In this document: positions 1 through 7,082 of the stretch, one piece after another
Numbering within the stretch: position 1 is the stretch's first letter
How the letters are laid out: every line of letters begins with the position of its first letter
DNA from: Promethearchaeota archaeon
GTDB lineage: Archaea > Asgardarchaeota > Lokiarchaeia > Sigynarchaeales > SOKP01
DNA length: 19,246 nt
Reading direction: 5' to 3'
Assembly: GCA_016839845.1 (NCBI GenBank)
Contig: JAEOTL010000388.1
Span: 1-19,246 of the forward strand
Made by a program: the position numbers and the translations under genes
The notes under the pieces: model-generated
What the model was told of the DNA's origin: nothing
Database searches by the model: none
What the model saw: the letters and a program-made list of their open reading frames with translations, nothing else

Positions 1-314
1 CCTCTGGTAGTTTTTCTCCTTCTTTTCTCTCCTTTTTGTCTATATCCAATACCACGTTTAGAAACGAGAATTTTTTTCTTTACTGGACCGTGAACATCCT
101 TTCTCATTGGGAATCCACTCGAATCGCTCCCACCGGTAATTTCAAACTCGTAATTTGGAAATCCTATAAGTCCACCTTTAATGGTATCCCCAATTTTCAT
201 TCCTTCAAATCTAAACTTCTTTTCATCAATTTCAATGAGTTTTGATTGACCTTTACCAGGTCCTTCACTGCCACCACTGATATTTAACTTGTACACTATT
301 TTTTCAGAGGACAC
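1..314 (-). CDS. rps6e: Ribosomal protein S6e (eS6), 3' end cut off by the window
   Basis: This encodes eS6, a small-subunit ribosomal protein shared by archaea and eukaryotes and absent from bacteria. Reading the minus strand gives YKLNISGGSEGPGKGQSK, then LIEIDEKKFRFEGMKIGDTI, then ITGGSDSSGFPMRKDVHG, then a basic run KGEKRRRKTTRG. The GGSDxxGFPMRxDVHG block and the basic KGE(R/K)RRK(T)xRG block are the family signatures. About 104 residues are present and the C-terminus lies beyond position 1. No ATG is available: an in-frame stop (TGA) lies at 323-321, so the start is GTG at 314 (giving MSSEKIVYKLN) or GTG at 296 (giving MYKLN). I chose 314 because archaeal S6e usually has a few residues before the first strand. 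There is no Shine-Dalgarno. Identity is near certain; the exact start is not. Confidence 0.93.
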   Translation of the reverse strand, partial: MSSEKIVYKLNISGGSEGPGKGQSKLIEIDEKKFRFEGMKIGDTIKGGLIGFPNYEFEITGGSDSSGFPMRKDVHGPVKKKILVSKRGIGYRQKGEKRRRKTTR

Positions 315-370
315 GATACATCAATTATCGAACTTAGAAACACAAGATTAACTTCTAAAATGCATATTTT

Positions 371-385
371 CATAAAAATTTTATG
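371..385 (-). promoter_or_regulatory. AT-rich inverted repeat, probable promoter of S6e
   Basis: A 15-nt inverted repeat, CATAAAA-A-TTTTATG, lies about 60-70 nt upstream of the S6e start. Read on the minus strand it gives CCATAAAATT, a reasonable archaeal TATA box, which would place transcription start near 350 and leave a leader of about 35-40 nt. The symmetry may be incidental in such AT-rich DNA. Confidence 0.35.
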
Positions 386-500
386 GAATTTTAGGGAGTA
401 GAATTATTTTCTGATATATTTTAATCAAAGATTTCTTCGTATGTAGTTGAAATTAAATTCACCCCATTATGAAATTTATTTTAACTATTATTCCCTATTA

Positions 501-510
501 AAATTAAATA
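501..510 (+). promoter_or_regulatory. TATA box for a leaderless transcript of the 533-1396 gene
   Basis: The element AAATTAAATA is centred 27 nt upstream of the ATG at 533, the standard archaeal TATA-to-start distance. No Shine-Dalgarno lies before that ATG, so the mRNA probably begins at or next to the start codon. Confidence 0.5.
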
Positions 511-532
511 AGAATTTCATGTTTCAGTCTTT

Positions 533-1396
533 ATGCAGATATTTGAAGTAGTTGAGTTAGCCGAATTCCCTTTTATGGGGACAAAAGAAATTGTCGATGG
601 AACTACAGTAGGTAATGTTATAAATGATACCAGTGAAGGGAAGGTATTTTTAATCGTTGATCATGATACAAAAAGTATTTGGACTTATAATTGTTCTAAA
701 AGTTTATTATTAATCCAAGTTTACGGTGGTATATTAGCTGGAATGCTCCGACAGCAGTTAAGATTGTTCTATCGGGTCCATATATTAAATAAATACTCGC
801 CAGAGGATAAACAATTCCAAGAATTAATGGGTAAGCAGATAGGGAGTGGTAGAGCGCTTCCTATAGAGAAAGAAGATTTCTCAAAACCTACTCCGGATAA
901 ATATATTATTGATATGTCTGTTAAAGGTCCTCACATGAAAAAGGCCCTAGATTATATAGATGAATTTCCTAAGCCTGATAATCTTGTTCGTAGATTTGTT
1001 ATAATAGGGGGTCAAATTTTTAGTGACGAGGAAGTAATTGAATCCTTTGTGAAAGAGGAAAAGTCAAGCATAAAATCAGTGAAATTAGGACGGTTAAACA
1101 ATGGTTTTACTCTCTTCACAGATCAGAATTATTCAACTAGAATAATTATTAAAGATCGAAAAATACAAGGGATAGAATTATTTGTGCATATGGATGATAC
1201 CTCATCTCCCTTAAGATTAGAAATACCAATTATATATGAAGAAAAATTCAATAAACCCGGTTCTATTGAAACTTTGCTTAAAGCCTTCAATATTCCTGAA
1301 AAGCTACCCGAAGAAATTGAAGGTAATGAGGAGCTAGGAGAGGAAGAAAAAGAAGAAGAAATAGAATCCCCCTCCCAAAATGATTCTTCTAATTAA
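533..1396 (+). CDS. Unrecognised 287-residue protein with a possible gelsolin-like segment and acidic tail
   Basis: I do not recognise this as a named family. Residues 36-100 run GKVFLIVDHDTKSIWTYNC followed by a helix-like stretch rich in L, R and Q (LRQQLRLFYRVHILNKY). The pattern of a hydrophobic strand, an acidic turn, IWxYxG/C and then an amphipathic helix resembles the gelsolin/ADF-H fold found in Asgard actin-regulator proteins; this is inference from pattern only. Residues 150-250 look like alternating strands (FVIIGGQIF, FTLFTDQNY, TRIIIKD, GIELFVHM). Residues 256-287 are a low-complexity Glu-rich tail. There is no signal peptide or membrane segment, so it is likely cytosolic. Its 3' end overlaps the radical SAM gene by 17 nt, so the two are co-transcribed and probably translationally coupled. 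Confidence 0.75.
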   Translation: MQIFEVVELAEFPFMGTKEIVDGTTVGNVINDTSEGKVFLIVDHDTKSIWTYNCSKSLLLIQVYGGILAGMLRQQLRLFYRVHILNKYSPEDKQFQELMGKQIGSGRALPIEKEDFSKPTPDKYIIDMSVKGPHMKKALDYIDEFPKPDNLVRRFVIIGGQIFSDEEVIESFVKEEKSSIKSVKLGRLNNGFTLFTDQNYSTRIIIKDRKIQGIELFVHMDDTSSPLRLEIPIIYEEKFNKPGSIETLLKAFNIPEKLPEEIEGNEELGEEEKEEEIESPSQNDSSN

Positions 1397-2723
1397 TCCA
1401 AGAACTTCAAAATCCTCTGAAGTTCAAAGAGAATTTTTTAGAGAACCGAACTTAGGCATATTATATTTAACTGCAATTTTAGATTCAAACCATATTCCAG
1501 TAGATATACTAGACCTTGAACAATACTTAGATTTTGATGAGACCGAAGTAAATAATATCATTCGGGAACAGATTACCAAATATAAAATCTTTGGGATAAC
1601 CTCTCTCACAAATACATTCAATCTCGCTCTTTATCTTGCTAAAATTATAAAAAGTCAAAATGAAAATAATTACGTTATCTTAGGTGGGCCTCATGTCTCT
1701 TTCATGTACAAAGATATATTAGAAGATAATACAGAGGCTAAAGAATTAATCGATTTTATTTGTATTGGGGAAGCGGAGAATTCTTTCTTAGAGTTGGTTA
1801 AAATCTTAATAGACCAAATCACTAAAAACTTAAATACAGAAACTTTTGAGGAAGAATTATCTTCAATTCGGGGAATTGCTTATTTCGACTCCCAAGGTAA
1901 ACTTAGAATTACTGATAATGCCATTCCGACTGATTTAGAACTGTTACCCCTTCCTGCTCGATACAAACTAACCCATGAGTATTTTTATTATACCATCGCA
2001 AATGTTATTGTAAACAGAGGTTGTCCGAACCAATGTTCGTTCTGCTCAAGACAAAAACTATTCAAAACAACAAAAATCCGGAGTATTGAATCAATTTTAT
2101 CAGAAGTTAGAGATATTTTGTCAATGCAAAATTACACTCATATTAACTTCTATGACAACATCAACATAAATAGGTCTTTTTTTAGGAATTTCTGTAATAT
2201 GTTTATTGAACATAGGATAAATATCCCTTGGGGTTGTGAAATTCGAATAGACACCATCACAGATGAGGATGCCCAGCTATTAAATAGCGCAGGATGTAGG
2301 TTGGTGGCTACTGGCGTAGAATCTGCGAGTATTGAAGTTCTTCAAAAAAATTTTAAGTATCAAAATCCATCAGAAGTCGTAAATGGACTAATGAATTTAA
2401 AAAATTATAATATTCCTGTCCAAGCATATTTTGTGTTAGGATTACCAGGAGAGACGGTGGATACTTTTCAAAAAACTGTTAAGTATATTCAAAATTTACC
2501 CTTAGATGAAAATGATAGAATTAACTACTTTGTCGCGACTCCTTACCCTGGATCTCGTTTGTGGGATGAGATGGATAAATTTAAGATTAGGATAGTTGAG
2601 AATGACTTCTCTAATTATGATTGTGAACATTTAATATTTGAGACCCCAAACTTGAATCTCGAGACATTAGAAGCCCTTTATAATGTTGCCAAGAAACTTG
2701 AAGATAAATTTAATAGAAAGTGA
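1380..2723 (+). CDS. B12-binding-domain radical SAM protein, substrate unknown
   Basis: The N-terminal ~140 residues look like the Rossmann-like cobalamin-binding domain of class B radical SAM enzymes (ILLINPR, EPNLGILYLTAIL, VILGGPHVSF, FICIGEAE). The DxHxxG motif that supplies the lower axial histidine is not visible, so cobalamin, if bound, would lack a protein histidine ligand. The radical SAM core has the [4Fe-4S] motif CxxxCxxC at Cys215, Cys219 and Cys222 (NRGCPNQCSFC), then WGCEIRID, ATGVESAS (a typical GxES-type strand) and FVLGLPGET. Relatives include methyltransferases and ring-forming or lipid-modifying enzymes, so the reaction cannot be assigned. Length 447 is normal. The ATG lies inside the preceding gene, 17 nt before its end. 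An ATL gene follows 35 nt downstream. Confidence 0.9.
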   Translation: MILLINPRTSKSSEVQREFFREPNLGILYLTAILDSNHIPVDILDLEQYLDFDETEVNNIIREQITKYKIFGITSLTNTFNLALYLAKIIKSQNENNYVILGGPHVSFMYKDILEDNTEAKELIDFICIGEAENSFLELVKILIDQITKNLNTETFEEELSSIRGIAYFDSQGKLRITDNAIPTDLELLPLPARYKLTHEYFYYTIANVIVNRGCPNQCSFCSRQKLFKTTKIRSIESILSEVRDILSMQNYTHINFYDNININRSFFRNFCNMFIEHRINIPWGCEIRIDTITDEDAQLLNSAGCRLVATGVESASIEVLQKNFKYQNPSEVVNGLMNLKNYNIPVQAYFVLGLPGETVDTFQKTVKYIQNLPLDENDRINYFVATPYPGSRLWDEMDKFKIRIVENDFSNYDCEHLIFETPNLNLETLEALYNVAKKLEDKFNRK

Positions 2724-2745
2724 GAATTAAATAGAGTATAAGAAC

Positions 2746-2751
2746 GAGGTG
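2746..2751 (+). promoter_or_regulatory. Shine-Dalgarno that decides an ATT start
   Basis: GAGGTG matches the anti-Shine-Dalgarno end of archaeal 16S rRNA and ends 7 nt before ATT at 2759. The reading frame is open only back to a TAG at 2732-2734, and no ATG, GTG or TTG lies between that stop and the conserved part of the protein. Confidence 0.55.
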
Positions 2752-2758
2752 TATTAAC

Positions 2759-3085
2759 ATTCCAACTGAATTTACTCAAAAGGTTATTCACATAATTAAA
2801 AACATACCTAATGGGAAAGTTCTTACTTATGGACTTATAGCAAAGTTAGCAGGGAATCCAAGAGCAGCACGACAAGTATCTTGGGTTCTCTATTCCTCTA
2901 GCAGAAAATATGACTTACCATGGCATCGAGTCATAAGTTCTACTGGCAAGGTATCGTTAAAATCGAATGAGGACAAGCAATATCAAAAAAAATTACTAGA
3001 ACTTGAAGGGATTACATTTATAACTGATTATAAAATCGATTTGGGAAAAAACCTTTGGGATATTGCTTCTCTTGATGATATTTAG
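2759..3085 (+). CDS. Alkyltransferase-like protein (ATL), O6-alkylguanine lesion binder
   Basis: This 108-residue product has the DNA-binding fold of O6-methylguanine-DNA methyltransferase: GKVLTYGLIAKLAG (Tyr24, used to rotate the base), NPRAARQVSW (Arg38, the arginine finger), then LPWHRVI. In true MGMT the last motif is PCHRV; here the reactive cysteine is Trp55, as in E. coli YbaZ and S. pombe Atl1. It should therefore bind and flag bulky O6-alkylguanines for nucleotide excision repair without transferring the alkyl group. The downstream KxxLLxLEGI segment also fits. There is no conventional start codon; ATT at 2759, 7 nt after GAGGTG, gives MPTEFTQKVI, the expected N-terminus. It is third in a plus-strand cluster after the radical SAM gene. 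Family identity is firm; the start codon is inferred. Confidence 0.87.
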   Translation: MPTEFTQKVIHIIKNIPNGKVLTYGLIAKLAGNPRAARQVSWVLYSSSRKYDLPWHRVISSTGKVSLKSNEDKQYQKKLLELEGITFITDYKIDLGKNLWDIASLDDI

Positions 3086-3097
3086 GTTTCAAGCATT

Positions 3098-3397
3098 TTA
3101 AGGTCTTGATCTATGCGGTAGACATGCTGGAAATGTCCTAAAAAACATTGAGAAAGCTATTTCATCTTGACCCGCTCGAATAAGTTTCTTAATTCCTGTA
3201 ATATTGGCTTTTTGGGCATTGACTACTTTAGGATCGATTTTCATTTGAACAAGTCTTAATATCCGTACATTCAGATGTTTTTCCAATTCTATTCCACTAT
3301 TTTCTCTAAAATTTTTAAAATCCTTTCTACAAGCTTCTAAAAGAGGCCCTTCATCTGGTTTCTTGGGAAATTTCTCATCTGCAATGGTATATGTCAT
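3098..3397 (-). CDS. Unrecognised 99-residue soluble protein
   Basis: I cannot assign this to a family. The protein (MTYTIADEKFPKKPDEG at the start) is mostly helical by composition, highly charged and lacks a signal peptide or membrane segment. It contains two cysteines, at residues 23 (LLEACRKD) and 92 (FPACLPHRSRP), and ends in a short basic Pro/Arg tail. A Shine-Dalgarno-like GGGTGA sits 7 nt upstream of the ATG at 3397, which is the main reason to believe it is a real gene. It converges on the ATL gene, leaving only 12 nt between the stop codons, and its promoter region is shared divergently with Fae-Hps. Confidence 0.6.
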   Translation of the reverse strand: MTYTIADEKFPKKPDEGPLLEACRKDFKNFRENSGIELEKHLNVRILRLVQMKIDPKVVNAQKANITGIKKLIRAGQDEIAFSMFFRTFPACLPHRSRP

Positions 3398-3724
3398 TTC
3401 TCTTTCACCCTAGTAAATCTAAGATCATGTTATAATTTTCTTGATATAAATGACTAGGTTGGTTTATATAATTTTTTATTAAATCAATCCCATTTCAAAA
3501 TTTACCGTCCCATTATTTTCTTCTCAATTTAATCGACCTTAATTATCAAGATTTAAGGATTTTAATGTCAGAAAAAGATTAAGATAATTTTATTAATAAA
3601 AGATTAACTCTAGAATAATGTAGATAAGTTTTTTTAATAATATCTCAAAAATACACTATTATAAATAATTAATCTCCACAAAATTATAAAAAGAAGAATT
3701 TTAAAATTTGAAAAGGAAAATCGT
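3398..3724. promoter_or_regulatory. 327-nt divergent promoter region (99-aa gene / Fae-Hps)
   Basis: There is no gene here; the DNA is strongly AT-rich with stops in all frames. The plus strand holds TATA-like TTATAAAAA at 3684-3692, about 37 nt before the Fae-Hps ATG, which would give a leader of roughly 11 nt; a second candidate is TTATAAATAATT near 3659-3670. A weak AAAAGGAAA purine run precedes the ATG. The minus strand has several TA-rich stretches around 3461-3480 that could serve the 99-residue gene. AAAAGATTAA occurs twice (near 3573 and 3598), which may be chance. Confidence 0.45.
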
Positions 3725-5011
3725 ATGGCTAAAAATGAATACTTTATAGGCGAGGCACTTATAGGTGAAGCACCGAATCTTGCTCACATAGATTTATTGA
3801 TTGGTTCAAAAGATGGCCCTATTGGGGTTTCATTCGCGAATGCATTAAGTACACCCTCAAAGGGACACGGAGCACTGTTAGCAGCGATACGCCCTAATCT
3901 ACTCTCCAAGCCCGTGAGTCTAATTGTACCGAAAGTCACAGTGTCGGATATGGCAGATGCTAATAAAATTTTTGGCCCTGCTCAAGCTGCTGTAGCAAAA
4001 GGAATTGCCGATGCCGTTGAAGAAGGAATTATTCCCATGAATAAATTAGATGAATGGGTTGTCATCGCAAGTGTGTTTATACATCCTGCGGCAACAGATT
4101 ACAGAAAGATCTATCAATTTAATTATGGGGCTACAAAACTGGCGATTCAAAGAGCTCTTAAAAATTATCCTCCAATCGAGAAGATCTTTTATGATAAGGA
4201 TAGAGCAAAACATCCAGTTGCAGGGATAAGAGTTCCAAGATTATGGAGGCCCCCTTATATCCAAGTCGCCTTAGACCACCCCGGTCTTGAAAAACAAATT
4301 AAAGTTGTAAAGCAATTACCCAAGAGCGATCGAATTTTGCTTGAAATAGGCACACCATTTCTGAAGAAGTACGGTGTAGAATCGATTAAGCAAATTCGAG
4401 AAGTTGCCCAAGAGAAATTTATAGTGGCAGACTTAAAGACATTAGATGTTGGAAAATTAGAAGTTGACTTCGCATTTGATGCTACTGCTGACGGGGTTGT
4501 AGCCAGTGGTTTAGCAGCTACAGCTTCACTTGATAAATTTATTCTAGAGGCTCAGCGTCTTGGTATCCATGCATTTGTTGATACTATGGAAGTTCAAAAT
4601 CCAATAGAAAAATTAAGTACCCTAGAACAAATCCCAGATGTGGTAATAATCCATAGAGGGATAGATGTCGAACAATCTAATACAGGGGAAGGATCGCCTG
4701 ATTCAGCACAAAAATCTCGTTGGGGATTAGTCCCTAAGATAAAAGAATTGTATAAAGACAAAAAGAAAACCTCAGGAAAAGATAGAGTACTAGTCGCTGT
4801 TGCTGGAGGTATTGAGCCAAAAACTGCAGCGTATGCATTGGAGCAAGGAGCAGATATTTTAATTGTGGGCCGATTTATTGCCTCAGCCAAAGACGTTGAA
4901 TTTGCAATGAGAAGGATACTTAATGTGCTACCAGGTTATCAAGATATCGATCTTAAACGGATTCACTCTGAAGATGATGATAGCGGTGTTAAAAAAGCTA
5001 CATGGGATTAA
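3725..5011 (+). CDS. fae-hps: Bifunctional formaldehyde-activating enzyme / 3-hexulose-6-phosphate synthase
   Basis: This is a fusion of two enzymes. Residues 1-~160 are Fae: YFIGEALIGEAPNLAHIDLL with the catalytic His21, then GxxxSFANAL and VFIHPAATD. Fae condenses formaldehyde with tetrahydromethanopterin. Residues ~176-400 are a TIM-barrel 3-hexulose-6-phosphate synthase of the OMP-decarboxylase superfamily: IQVALDHP, LLEIGTPF, the metal/substrate motif VADLKTLD at 234-241, FVDTM, HRGID and VAGGI near 360. In many archaea the Hps half runs in reverse, splitting hexulose-6-phosphate to ribulose-5-phosphate for nucleotide synthesis, and Fae traps the released formaldehyde. Both halves look intact, and 428 residues is the usual fused length. 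It is monocistronic by spacing and followed by a T-rich terminator. No phosphohexuloisomerase gene is in the window. Confidence 0.96.
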   Translation: MAKNEYFIGEALIGEAPNLAHIDLLIGSKDGPIGVSFANALSTPSKGHGALLAAIRPNLLSKPVSLIVPKVTVSDMADANKIFGPAQAAVAKGIADAVEEGIIPMNKLDEWVVIASVFIHPAATDYRKIYQFNYGATKLAIQRALKNYPPIEKIFYDKDRAKHPVAGIRVPRLWRPPYIQVALDHPGLEKQIKVVKQLPKSDRILLEIGTPFLKKYGVESIKQIREVAQEKFIVADLKTLDVGKLEVDFAFDATADGVVASGLAATASLDKFILEAQRLGIHAFVDTMEVQNPIEKLSTLEQIPDVVIIHRGIDVEQSNTGEGSPDSAQKSRWGLVPKIKELYKDKKKTSGKDRVLVAVAGGIEPKTAAYALEQGADILIVGRFIASAKDVEFAMRRILNVLPGYQDIDLKRIHSEDDDSGVKKATWD

Positions 5012-5033
5012 TTTTTTTTAGATCTCTTTTTTT
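5012..5033 (+). terminator. T-run terminator after Fae-Hps
   Basis: Eight T's start at the base after the TAA (5012-5019) and a second run of seven follows at 5027-5033. Clustered T-runs without a needed hairpin are the archaeal intrinsic termination signal. Confidence 0.6.
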
Positions 5034-5081
5034 CAATAGTTCTTATTACTAATTCTCGTAAAATCTAAATTTATAGACAAT

Positions 5082-5624
5082 ATGGCTGAAGAAGAAAAGC
5101 TACCAAGATCAGGATCAATACTTTATAATTTTACTCATTCGGATGAAGAAATAAGAGAAAAAACCCTAAAAAAATTTAGAAGATTAAATAAATTTCTGAT
5201 TTTACCTTTATATCGCGCAAGATTTTTACCCCTTCTAGGACTTGGTAGGATCTTCCTTGTACTTACCACAAGAGGGAGGATGTCTGGAAAAAAAAGGAGG
5301 ACACCCCTTGAATACCATAGAATTGACGGAATCATTACGATTTTTTCTGGAAGAGGGGAAAATTCTAGCTGGTTTAAGAATTTATGTGCGAATCCAGAAT
5401 CAGTTTGGGTAAGACACGGATTTCATTCTTTTCATGCCAGAACAGAAATTGTGTTAAATGAACGTGAGAAACGTGAAATCTTTAAATGGTATGTAATAAA
5501 GCATAGTAGATCAGCAAAAGTTCTTTTTGGTTGGGACCGAAAAGAAGACAATCCCGATTCTACTGATTTTTCGAATCTCATAAATTCAATTTCAATTATC
5601 CGTCTTTATCGAGAAATGAGATAA
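5082..5624 (+). CDS. DDN-like F420H2-dependent nitroreductase/oxidoreductase family protein
   Basis: The 180-residue protein carries the split beta-barrel core of the deazaflavin-dependent nitroreductase family: LVLTTRGRMSGKKRRTPLEY, in which TxGRxSGxxRxTPL forms the F420 phosphate-binding region, then IDGIITIFSGRGENSSWFKNLCANPESVWVRHG, where W(F/Y)xNLxANP is highly conserved. Members reduce quinones, nitroaromatics or other small molecules with F420H2, often at the membrane. There is no membrane helix, although residues 36-60 are basic and hydrophobic (FLILPLYRARFLPLLGLGRIFLVL, given here in part only as a region) and could touch the bilayer. The substrate cannot be deduced. The gene converges on the U32 gene with an 8-nt gap. 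Fae-Hps upstream uses tetrahydromethanopterin, consistent with an F420/H4MPT-using cell. Confidence 0.85.
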   Translation: MAEEEKLPRSGSILYNFTHSDEEIREKTLKKFRRLNKFLILPLYRARFLPLLGLGRIFLVLTTRGRMSGKKRRTPLEYHRIDGIITIFSGRGENSSWFKNLCANPESVWVRHGFHSFHARTEIVLNEREKREIFKWYVIKHSRSAKVLFGWDRKEDNPDSTDFSNLINSISIIRLYREMR

Positions 5625-5632
5625 TTATTCTT

Positions 5633-6883
5633 TTATTTAGGTTCAAATTTGAAAACTTTGTCATTTGCTTTTACAGGCTTATCAACGGTGATCCCAACTG
5701 TTATTCGTTCAATCTTGGAATTTACATGAGGCGTTTCGGTTAAATTCTTCTTTTGTTTAATCTGTATAGAGTTAACTTTTTGCCGAAGATAAGTATCAGT
5801 GTGCGTACCAATAATAAATATCTCCTCTTTTAATTTAAGTTTCCCTGAGGTTAAAAGAATTTTGGCAGCTTTTTTTTCGGGGTAATAATTTAAAACCTTC
5901 CCAATTTCTATTTTTTTATATTCTGAGACATTTCCATCATAGTCTCTTTGAATTTCACTTCCGGTAGGTAATCCAAAATAAAAACCCGTAGAGAAGCCAC
6001 GATTGTAAACTTTATTTAAACGTTCAATCCAGTTTTTTACTTTTCCCTGTGAAAATGTGTTGTCATAATAGGAATCAATTGCTTCCCTGTAACAAGAAGA
6101 AGCTTCATCAATGTAAATTGGATCCCTCATGCGACCTTCAATTTTAAACGCGTCAATGTCTGCTTCAATTAATTTTGGAATATGCTCAATCAAGCAGAGA
6201 TCTTTGGCATTTATGAAAAATACTCCGTTGTATACAAATTCATTAGTCTGTTCATCATAAACTTTCCACTTTCGTCTACATGGTTGAACACATTTTCCCC
6301 TATTGGCTGAATAGTCTTGAGATTGGCAGATTTCTGCAGAAAAATAACATCGACCTGAGATTGAAGTACACTGAGCACCATGTATGAAAGTTTCAATTTC
6401 CGCAGTGCCTAATTTCTCTTTAATTTCTCTAATTTGTTCTAATGATAATTCTCTGGCAAGTATCAATCTCTGTGCTCCGAGTGATTCATAAAAAAGAGCA
6501 GTTCGGGAGTTGGAAATATTGGCCTGGGTTGATATATGAAAATTTAATCCTTTATCCTTTACCAATTGGATAGCACCAAGATCATGTATAATTACTGCGT
6601 CAACTTCAGCTTCAACAGCCTTATCTAATATTTTATCTAATAACTTGAATTCATTCTCATAGATTATAACATTTGTAGTGAGATATGCGTGAACATTATT
6701 ATTATGGCAAATTTTTATTATCTCACTAAGTTCATCTAGTTTGAAGTTATCATTATACATTCTCATATTATATGATTCAACACCAAAATAAACGGCATCA
6801 GCTTTATCTATTACGGCATTTAAAGATTTCCTATTTTTTAAGGGTACCAGTAATTCAGCTTTATTAGCAGAAGTTTGATTCAT
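5633..6883 (-). CDS. Peptidase U32 family protein, probable RNA hydroxylase (TrhP/RlhA type)
   Basis: The 416-residue protein has the U32 layout: an N-terminal TIM-barrel half (ELLVPLKN, ADAVYFGVESYNMR, AYLTTNVIIY, VIIHDLGAI, FHISTQANISN), the signature ETFIHGAQCTSISGRCYFS, and the GKCVQPCRRKW motif. Cys172, Cys179, Cys198 and Cys202 correspond to the four cysteines thought to hold the Fe-S cluster; Cys186 is an extra one between them. Despite the old protease name, bacterial relatives TrhP and RlhA use prephenate to hydroxylate pyrimidines in tRNA (wobble ho5U) or 23S rRNA, and that is the likeliest role here. The C-terminal ~100 residues form a beta-rich domain. No Shine-Dalgarno is evident before the ATG, and a TA-rich stretch at 6913-6928 could be its promoter. 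Confidence 0.88.
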   Translation of the reverse strand: MNQTSANKAELLVPLKNRKSLNAVIDKADAVYFGVESYNMRMYNDNFKLDELSEIIKICHNNNVHAYLTTNVIIYENEFKLLDKILDKAVEAEVDAVIIHDLGAIQLVKDKGLNFHISTQANISNSRTALFYESLGAQRLILARELSLEQIREIKEKLGTAEIETFIHGAQCTSISGRCYFSAEICQSQDYSANRGKCVQPCRRKWKVYDEQTNEFVYNGVFFINAKDLCLIEHIPKLIEADIDAFKIEGRMRDPIYIDEASSCYREAIDSYYDNTFSQGKVKNWIERLNKVYNRGFSTGFYFGLPTGSEIQRDYDGNVSEYKKIEIGKVLNYYPEKKAAKILLTSGKLKLKEEIFIIGTHTDTYLRQKVNSIQIKQKKNLTETPHVNSKIERITVGITVDKPVKANDKVFKFEPK

Positions 6884-6964
6884 TTTTTTTCCATAGGAGT
6901 GCTTTTTCGAGATTTAAATTAATAAAAATAGTTTCACATAATCTAAATATTTAATACTTAATCA

Positions 6965-6978
6965 CCTTTGATCAAAGG
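6965..6978. promoter_or_regulatory. Perfect 14-bp palindrome, candidate operator
   Basis: CCTTTGATCAAAGG is fully self-complementary. It lies between the divergent U32 and 75-residue-protein genes, about 25 nt upstream of the TATA box of the latter, a position typical for an activator or repressor dimer site. Confidence 0.4.
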
Positions 6979-7002
6979 AAATTTTCAACTCCCGATAAAA
7001 AA

Positions 7003-7012
7003 GATTTATAAC
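7003..7012 (+). promoter_or_regulatory. TATA box of the 75-residue-protein gene
   Basis: GATTTATAAC is a good archaeal TATA element. It predicts transcription start near 7034, leaving a leader of about 49 nt that contains a hairpin/palindrome and a strong Shine-Dalgarno. Confidence 0.5.
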
Positions 7013-7033
7013 AATTAACGAATTTAATCTAGC

Positions 7034-7052
7034 ATTAAAGCCTTGCTTTAAT
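7034..7052 (+). promoter_or_regulatory. 8-bp inverted repeat with 3-nt spacer at the predicted transcription start
   Basis: ATTAAAGC, CTT, GCTTTAAT form perfect arms. As RNA this is a compact stem-loop at the 5' end of the leader; as DNA it would be an operator overlapping the start site. Either would fit control or stabilisation of the downstream mRNA. Confidence 0.4.
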
Positions 7053-7065
7053 AATATCGAATAAA

Positions 7066-7073
7066 AAGGAGAT
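7066..7073 (+). promoter_or_regulatory. Strong Shine-Dalgarno
   Basis: AAGGAGAT lies 9 nt before the ATG at 7083. The same octamer at the same spacing precedes the 751-residue gene; most other genes here have weak sites or none. Confidence 0.7.
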
Positions 7074-7082
7074 TTTGAAAAA

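Noticed and set aside
36..245. 69-residue plus-strand open frame at the left edge
   Set aside because: It is antisense to the S6e gene, whose product matches the family throughout.
2759..3085. Active O6-methylguanine-DNA methyltransferase
   Set aside because: The reactive cysteine of PCHRV is Trp55 here, so alkyl transfer is not possible; ATL is the right call.
5633..6883. A true protease, as the name peptidase U32 suggests
   Set aside because: Characterised relatives are Fe-S RNA hydroxylases, and the four cluster cysteines are kept.
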